Shown: one piece after another, positions 6,504 through 10,149 of the stretch
Position numbering within the stretch: the first letter of the stretch is position 1
How the letters are laid out: each line of letters begins with the position of its first letter
Assembly: GCA_937982605.1 (NCBI GenBank)
Contig: CALJLC010000043.1
Coordinates: 1 to 10,149 of the forward strand
Length of the DNA stretch: 10,149 bases
Reading direction: 5' to 3'
Source: an uncultured Gemmatimonadales bacterium
GTDB lineage: Bacteria > Gemmatimonadota > Gemmatimonadetes > Longimicrobiales > Gaopeijiaceae
Made by a program: the position numbers and the translations under genes
Notes under the pieces: model-generated
Database searches by the model: none
Seen by the model: the letters and a program-made list of their open reading frames with translations, nothing else
What the model was told of the DNA's origin: nothing

Positions 6504-7148
6504 TCACCACGAGATGATCGTCCGGACGCCGAGGACGAGGAACGCCGTGCGGGAGCTCCGGAACCGTCCGTAGTCGTCCCTCCCGACGCGAGCCACGACG
6601 AGCGCCGCCGAGGGCGCGAGGGGCCCGAGCTCGATCCCGAATCCCTGGCCGAGCGCCGTGAGCGAGCCCCCGACCTGCCCGTTGGGCGACCGACCGGCAT
6701 GGCGGAAGAGCGAAGTCGTGCCGTACACCCGACTCCCGTCGACTTCGGCGAGGTCGTACGCCCGGTAGACGACGTCCTCGAACCCCGCGCCCCGGGACAG
6801 CCCGAAGCCGCCCCCGACGCCGATCGGCCCGGCGCCTCCCCGCAGCTGGAGGAAGCCCTCCGCGTACGGGAAGAGACCCGCAAGGCCGCCTCCGACCTCG
6901 TACGCCCACCCGCCGTCCGTACGTCCGCCCACGGTCATGCCGACGCCGAGCGCGGGCCCCGAGGCGTCGCAGGTGGCGCCGCAGTCGAGGCTGAAGAACC
7001 ACCCGGCGTCTTCTCCGGGCGGCGTGGCGACCGTGGCCACGACCTCGACCCGACCGCCCGTCTCCACCTGTGCGGAGCGGACGGGGACGAAGGTCGAGCA
7101 ACCGGCCAGGAACGGGGTGACGAGGGTGAGGGCGAGGCGCGCGGACAT
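6504..7148 (-). CDS. Outer-membrane beta-strand-rich lipoprotein, unknown
   Basis: A 214-residue exported protein. Residues 1-16 plus 'FLAGC' are a textbook lipoprotein signal with lipidation at Cys17. The mature part is rich in glycine and in alternating hydrophobic strands ('LGVGMTVGG', 'AYEVGGGLAGL', 'GPIGVGGGFGLS', 'SAALVVARVG'). It ends 'LGVRTIISW', and a terminal aromatic residue is typical of outer-membrane beta-barrels recognised by the BAM machinery. Cys56 and Cys60 ('DCGATC') could form a disulfide. A lipidated N-terminus combined with a barrel-like body is uncommon, so it may instead be a periplasmic beta-rich protein. The ATG has a strong Shine-Dalgarno (GGAGG, 8 nt upstream). No specific family is recognised. 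Confidence 0.8.
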   Translation of the reverse strand: MSARLALTLVTPFLAGCSTFVPVRSAQVETGGRVEVVATVATPPGEDAGWFFSLDCGATCDASGPALGVGMTVGGRTDGGWAYEVGGGLAGLFPYAEGFLQLRGGAGPIGVGGGFGLSRGAGFEDVVYRAYDLAEVDGSRVYGTTSLFRHAGRSPNGQVGGSLTALGQGFGIELGPLAPSAALVVARVGRDDYGRFRSSRTAFLVLGVRTIISW

Positions 7149-7249
7149 TCACGGATCCTCCGGAACGGGTCGGGACCATCGTGCCGTCGCCGTGCGTCCG
7201 TCGCCCTCCGTCGGGCTGCGTAGACGTGGTGTAACGTCCGGCCTTCGCC

Positions 7250-7717
7250 CTATCGCGTCAGCGGATAGTGGTCCGCGTCCCCGTACCGGACGCGCCATTC
7301 ACCCCCGCGGCGCTCCCAGACGAGGGAGGTCGGGCCCCGACTCTGCGTCACGACGCCGTCCCGTGAGACGAGGGAATCGCGGAAGACGAAGGAGCTGATG
7401 GCCAGGTCGGCCGAGAGCGCCACGATCTCCACGTCCGACCAGACGGTGTGGAACGTCTCGAGCGATGCCATGAACGCCCGCGATCCGGCGGCCACCTCGT
7501 CGAAGGTCGTGCGCTGTCCGTCGACGAGCATCTCGTACTCGGGCCAGAGCAGCGCGATGACCCCCTCGGCGTCCCGCGCGGTGTCCGCGGCGTGGAACGC
7601 CCAGACCCGCTGCTCGACCTCGCGCTCGACGTCCACAGGGTCGAACGACGGCGCCCCGGCACCGCAGGACGCCGCGACCGCGAAGAGCACGCAGTGCGCG
7701 GGCCGCGCCCGGATCAT
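7250..7717 (-). CDS. NTF2-like (SnoaL/DUF4440) putative lipoprotein
   Basis: A 155-residue exported protein. 'CVLFAVAASC' (9-18) is a short signal core ending in a lipobox-like AASC, so Cys18 is the likely lipid anchor. The mature part fits the NTF2-like cone fold: helix 'VEREVEQRVWAFHAADTARD' (30-49), then 'GVIALLWPEYEMLVDGQ' (52-68), 'SDVEIVALSADLAISSF' (94-110) and 'TSLVWERRGGEWRVRYGDAD' (130-149). The last element is the strand pair with WRV characteristic of SnoaL_3/DUF4440 proteins. Such domains bind small ligands or act as small enzymes; no substrate can be named. It starts 4 nt after the proline-rich membrane protein gene and is almost certainly in the same transcript. No strong ribosome site precedes it, consistent with coupling. 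Confidence 0.8.
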   Translation of the reverse strand: MIRARPAHCVLFAVAASCGAGAPSFDPVDVEREVEQRVWAFHAADTARDAEGVIALLWPEYEMLVDGQRTTFDEVAAGSRAFMASLETFHTVWSDVEIVALSADLAISSFVFRDSLVSRDGVVTQSRGPTSLVWERRGGEWRVRYGDADHYPLTR

Positions 7718-7721
7718 CGGC

Positions 7722-8123
7722 TCAGCGCCCGCCCGGCTCCCGGCCCGGGTCGTCGGAGCCGGGCGTCCGGTCCGGATCCGCGTCAGCCGGCACCGCCTCG
7801 ACCGCGGCGCCGATCACCGCGAACCGGATCGCCCCGGGCGTCTCCGCGCGGAGGTCGGGGATCACCGTCACGCGCACGGCCCTCCGGTCTCGCCCCAGGT
7901 CGGGAAGAGGCGCATGGCCGACCGGCGGCCGGAAATGCGGCGCGCCGGGCGGTTCGGGGGCCGGCGGCGGCGCGGGGGCTTCGGCGGCGGGAGGGGCGCT
8001 CGGCGCGACCGGCGGCGACGGATGCGGACGCGCGGCGAGGAGCGCGGCCGTGAGCGCGATCGCGGCGCCCCCACCGAGCGTGATCGCCCCCAGGGCGAGA
8101 ACATCGTCGAACGGTCGGATCAT
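7722..8123 (-). CDS. Membrane-anchored proline-rich protein, unknown
   Basis: A 133-residue protein of unrecognised family. A single N-terminal hydrophobic helix (about 8-31, 'LGGGAAIALTAALLAA') is followed by a Pro/Ala-rich linker (33-73, with 'APPPAPEPPG'). A small folded-looking segment, 'RRAVRVTVIPDLRAETPGAIRFAVIGAAVEAVP' in two halves (80-96, 97-112), comes next. The tail is Asp/Gly/Pro-rich and probably disordered. The layout suggests an inner-membrane anchor presenting a short domain across the periplasm, as in TonB-like or cell-wall-spanning proteins, but the domain itself is not TonB. The start is firm: ATG with GAGGAGG 7 nt upstream. It is followed at 4 nt by the NTF2-like lipoprotein gene, so the two products may work together at the envelope. 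Confidence 0.7.
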   Translation of the reverse strand: MIRPFDDVLALGAITLGGGAAIALTAALLAARPHPSPPVAPSAPPAAEAPAPPPAPEPPGAPHFRPPVGHAPLPDLGRDRRAVRVTVIPDLRAETPGAIRFAVIGAAVEAVPADADPDRTPGSDDPGREPGGR

Positions 8124-8297
8124 CGCGCTTCCTCCTCGGGCACTCGTCCCTCCTACCGCGTTCGCCTTCGATTCGATCCGGGCCGCCTCCCGCGGCGTTG
8201 CCCCGGCCCTTGCCGGCCGCCGACCCGCGCGGATCATTGACGCCGCGCCGGGCGTGCCCCGGACCGCCACACGTCCACTCGATCTCCGCGAGCCCCC
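8124..8297. other. Divergent intergenic region
   Basis: This 174-bp spacer lies between the start of the proline-rich membrane protein gene (minus) and the Vat-like acetyltransferase gene (plus), so it should hold both promoters. I see the strong ribosome site of the minus gene at its left edge (plus-strand 'cctcctc', 8131-8137). I see no convincing -35/-10 pair, operator repeat or riboswitch. Confidence 0.5.
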
Positions 8298-8924
8298 ATG
8301 CCCGGTCCTTCGCCGAACGCGCGCCACCCCATCGCCGGGGTTCGGCGCACGGGATTCCTGAAGCACTTCGTCACCCGACCCAACATCGAGGTCGGCGACT
8401 ACACCTACTACGACGACCCCGCGGGCGTCGAGCGATTCCAGGACAACGTCCTGTACCACTTCGACTTCGTCGGCGACCGACTCGTGATCGGGCGCTTCTG
8501 CTCGATCGCCGCCGAGACCCGATTCATCATGAACGGAGGCAACCACGCCACGGACTGGTTCACGACGTTCCCCTTCCCCGTCTTCGGTGAGGGCTGGGAG
8601 GTGGCGATGCCCGAGGCGTGGCCACACCGGGGAGACACCGTCGTCGGACACGACGTCTGGATCGGCTACGGGGTGACGGTGCTCCCGGGAGTCCGGATCG
8701 GCAACGGCGCCATCATCGCGGCGAAGTCGGTCGTGACGCGCGACGTGGAGCCGTACGCGATCGTCGGCGGGAACCCCGCCGAGCGCATCCGCTATCGCTT
8801 CGACGAGCCGACGCGCGCCGCCCTCGACGAGATCGCCTGGTGGGACTGGGACGCCGAGCGGATCACCCGCAACGTCCGGGCGATCTGCTCGGGCGACCTC
8901 GAGGCGCTTCGCGCCGCGAGCTGA
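8298..8924 (+). CDS. Vat/CatB-like xenobiotic O-acetyltransferase (hexapeptide repeat)
   Basis: A 208-residue left-handed beta-helix acetyltransferase of the xenobiotic type, the family containing streptogramin acetyltransferases (Vat) and type B chloramphenicol acetyltransferases. These transfer acetyl from acetyl-CoA to a drug hydroxyl as trimers. Matching elements in order: 'NIEVGDYTYYDDP' (29-41), 'VLYHFDFVGDRLVIGRFCSI' (51-70), 'IMNGGNHATDW' (77-87) with catalytic His83, 'FPFPVFGEGW' (91-100), 'GDTVVGHDVWIGYGVTVLPG' (112-131), 'IGNGAIIAAKSVV' (134-146), 'PYAIVGGNPA' (152-161) and the C-terminal 'WWDWD' (181-185). The 'VLYH' region and 'GEGWE..MP' look closer to Vat than to CatB. True substrates may be natural metabolites rather than a clinical antibiotic. 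The first 16 residues are outside the domain. The ATG has a poor ribosome site. No mobile element surrounds it, so it looks chromosomal. Confidence 0.93.
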   Translation: MPGPSPNARHPIAGVRRTGFLKHFVTRPNIEVGDYTYYDDPAGVERFQDNVLYHFDFVGDRLVIGRFCSIAAETRFIMNGGNHATDWFTTFPFPVFGEGWEVAMPEAWPHRGDTVVGHDVWIGYGVTVLPGVRIGNGAIIAAKSVVTRDVEPYAIVGGNPAERIRYRFDEPTRAALDEIAWWDWDAERITRNVRAICSGDLEALRAAS

Positions 8925-8937
8925 GCTCGGCGCCCCC

Positions 8938-9348
8938 TCACGCCTCCGGTTCCGCCCTCGACTCGTCCGTCCACGCCAGCACGGCCAGCACCGCCACCAG
9001 GAGCACGCTGTACTCCATTCCGTTGCGGCCGGCTCCGACGACGAACCAGCCGGCCGGCCAGTGGACGAGGGCGATTCCGGCCAGGAGCTCCAGGCAGAAG
9101 AGGGACGCGAGCGGTCGGACCCACCGCCCGAGCGCCAGGAGCAGGCCGCCGGCGATCTCGTAGACGGTCACGGCCCACGCCGCGAGCGTCCCGAGCGGAA
9201 GCCCGCTCGCCGTCAGGAACGTCCCGAAGTCGTCGACGATGCCGAGCCCCGCGCGCGCCACGCCGTGGACGGCCAGGAGGGCGGCGACGACCACGCGAAG
9301 CAGGGCCAGCCCCTGCGAGGTGCGCGAACGCGCGTTGGATCCGCTCAT
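8938..9348 (-). CDS. DoxX-family membrane protein
   Basis: A 136-residue inner-membrane protein with four predicted helices: 13-34, 52-74, 78-98 and 111-127. It matches the DoxX/DoxD-like pattern: 'GLALLRVVVAALLAVHGVAR' (13-32), the loop 'FGTFLTASGLPL' (41-52), 'VYEIAGGLLLALG' (62-74) and 'GAGRNGMEYSVLLVAVLAVL' (105-124). Family members are small quinol-oxidase-associated or redox-related membrane proteins, mostly uncharacterised. The ATG is preceded by only a weak purine run. The gene converges on the Vat-like acetyltransferase (13 bp gap) and is divergent from the HNH-like/cyclase-like gene. Confidence 0.88.
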   Translation of the reverse strand: MSGSNARSRTSQGLALLRVVVAALLAVHGVARAGLGIVDDFGTFLTASGLPLGTLAAWAVTVYEIAGGLLLALGRWVRPLASLFCLELLAGIALVHWPAGWFVVGAGRNGMEYSVLLVAVLAVLAWTDESRAEPEA

Positions 9349-9513
9349 GCACGGCCACCGGGTGGACGGAGGAATCGGGGCGGGCAAGCTGTTCTCGGGC
9401 AGGTCGGCCCGCCACCCTGACAATTGCTGAACAAGAAGACCATTGAAGTCCGGCGGATCGGCAAGCATCGTAGTCGCAGGAGTGCGGATCCCCCTCCGCC
9501 GGGACCATCGGAC
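9349..9513. other. Divergent intergenic region with an AT-rich island
   Basis: This 165-bp spacer separates the DoxX gene (minus) from the HNH-like/cyclase-like gene (plus). Its centre, about 9421-9447, is visibly AT-rich ('caattgctgaacaagaag') within otherwise about 70% GC sequence and is a natural place for promoter elements. No consensus -35/-10 pair at proper spacing was found on either strand. A hairpin-forming repeat follows (listed separately). Confidence 0.45.
9449..9502. repeat. Inverted repeat in the leader of the HNH-like/cyclase-like gene
   Basis: 'tccggcgga' at 9449-9457 pairs with 'tccgccgg' at 9495-9502: eight base pairs around a loop of about 38 nt. The repeat is followed by 'gacca'. 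The inner 3' part 'aggagtgcggatcccc' has a vague resemblance to a tRNA T-arm, but the element is too short for a tRNA. It ends 11 nt before the ATG at 9514, so it could affect translation of that gene. The role is unknown. Confidence 0.35.
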
Positions 9514-10149
9514 ATGGACTTCACCGACGAAGTGCGCGCGCTGGTGCTCGCCATGGCGGGCCGGCGTTGCGAGTGCCACGGAGACAACTGCCGCCACCAC
9601 CTCCGCGGCGCCCGCTGCAAGCGCGGGCTCCGCGGCGATCAGTGGAAGATCTTCTGGAGGACCGAGAGCGGGGGCATCGAGCGCGACAACATCGAGGCGT
9701 GGTGCCTCGACTGCTTCTCCAACAACTTCTCCGTCCCCACGGAGACGGTCGCTCTGCTCTCGGCGGACATCGCCGACTATGCCGCGCTCCTCGAGCACGA
9801 CCACCGGCGCGCGCTCACGATCCGCTCCGTGTTCCGGGACGCGGCGGATCGAGTGGCACGGGAGGGTCGCGGTCGCTTCGTGGAGTCCGCCCCGGACGAC
9901 GTGCTGATCGAGTTCGGAAAGTCCCCGGACGCCCTCGCCGCGGCGCACCGGCTCTGGGAGTCGTTCCTCGAGAGCACGCGCAAGCTCGACCTGCCCACGC
10001 CGGACCTCCGCTCCGGGATCCACCGCGGCGAAGTCACGCGGTGGCGTAACGGCTATCTGGCGGGCGAGGCGATCGCCATCGCATCCCGGGTCCTGTCGCT
10101 CGCGCCGGCCGGTCGCGTCGTCCTGACCGACCCGGTCGTCGGCGACGTC
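9514..10149 (+). CDS. HNH-like zinc domain fused to a divergent class III cyclase-like domain (3' truncated)
   Basis: An open frame of 212 codons that runs off the right edge. Residues 17-72 are Cys/His-rich: C19-x-C21, C26, H28/H29, C35 and C64-x-x-C67, followed by 'NN'. This spacing resembles the zinc scaffold of HNH proteins. The catalytic HH and the final CxxCH histidine are absent ('IFWRTES', 'CLDCF'), so nuclease activity is unlikely. Residues 78-212 align by eye with adenylate/guanylate cyclase class III domains: 'LLSADIADYAALLE' with metal Asp85, 'FVESAPDDVLIEF' with second metal Asp128, 'GIHRGEV' (168-174) and 'IAIASRVL' with Arg192. The usual base-selecting Lys is Glu124 and the catalytic Asn is Ala188, so it may be an inactive sensor or use another substrate. 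The ATG has GGGA about 9 nt upstream. Confidence 0.75.
   Translation, partial: MDFTDEVRALVLAMAGRRCECHGDNCRHHLRGARCKRGLRGDQWKIFWRTESGGIERDNIEAWCLDCFSNNFSVPTETVALLSADIADYAALLEHDHRRALTIRSVFRDAADRVAREGRGRFVESAPDDVLIEFGKSPDALAAAHRLWESFLESTRKLDLPTPDLRSGIHRGEVTRWRNGYLAGEAIAIASRVLSLAPAGRVVLTDPVVGDV

Noticed and set aside
8918..8937. Terminator between the convergent Vat-like and DoxX genes
   Set aside because: The 'gagctgagctc' repeat has no loop and there is no T-run on either strand.
9451..9507. tRNA gene ending in CCA
   Set aside because: A 7-bp acceptor-like pairing exists, but only 51 nt separate the outer ends, there is no D-arm or anticodon arm, and the T-loop lacks TTCGA. At most a relic.

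Overview
The window reads as a fragment of a chromosome of a high-GC bacterium (roughly 70% GC by eye), most likely from an environmental or metagenomic assembly. Gemmatimonadota is a reasonable guess. It rests on the truncated beta-propeller lipoprotein with a 'VVDSAGVRIV' N-terminal segment and a 'GDGPGEF' blade motif, on several small lipoproteins, and on an outer-membrane-type protein ending in an aromatic residue. This is an inference and has not been tested phylogenetically. The first 50 bases are not biological: they are an Illumina TruSeq universal adapter joined to the contig edge, so the first gene is cut there.

Positions 51-5874 hold a tightly packed minus-strand run. In transcription order it is: an unknown four-helix membrane protein; a DUF2306 membrane protein; an atypical SDR / NAD(P)-binding protein; a class I SAM methyltransferase; an exported VOC-fold protein without metal ligands; a Tat-exported M19-type dipeptidase homologue; a GNAT acetyltransferase; a CatE-like VOC protein with a full metal triad; and the start of a 6-bladed beta-propeller lipoprotein. 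From the DUF2306 gene onward neighbours overlap (ATGA or GTGA junctions, or 22 nt) or sit 4-15 nt apart, so they are probably cotranscribed and translationally coupled. Their predicted activities do not make one recognisable pathway.

From 5951 a YqgE/AlgH gene points right, divergent from the membrane-protein gene. It converges on a minus-strand outer-membrane-type lipoprotein (6504-7148). Next come two minus-strand genes 4 nt apart: an NTF2-like (SnoaL/DUF4440) putative lipoprotein and a membrane-anchored proline-rich protein. A divergent 174-bp spacer then leads to a plus-strand hexapeptide-repeat acyltransferase strongly resembling the Vat/CatB xenobiotic acetyltransferases. It converges on a minus-strand DoxX-family membrane protein.

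The last gene (from 9514, running off the right edge) is the most unusual. It carries an N-terminal Cys/His-rich segment resembling an HNH zinc site without the catalytic histidines, fused to a class III nucleotide-cyclase-like domain. That domain keeps both metal aspartates but lacks the usual base-recognition lysine and the catalytic asparagine. No rRNA, complete tRNA, CRISPR array, insertion sequence or phage gene was seen. No stretch over 300 bp lacks a gene. The longest spacers are 8124-8297 and 9349-9513.
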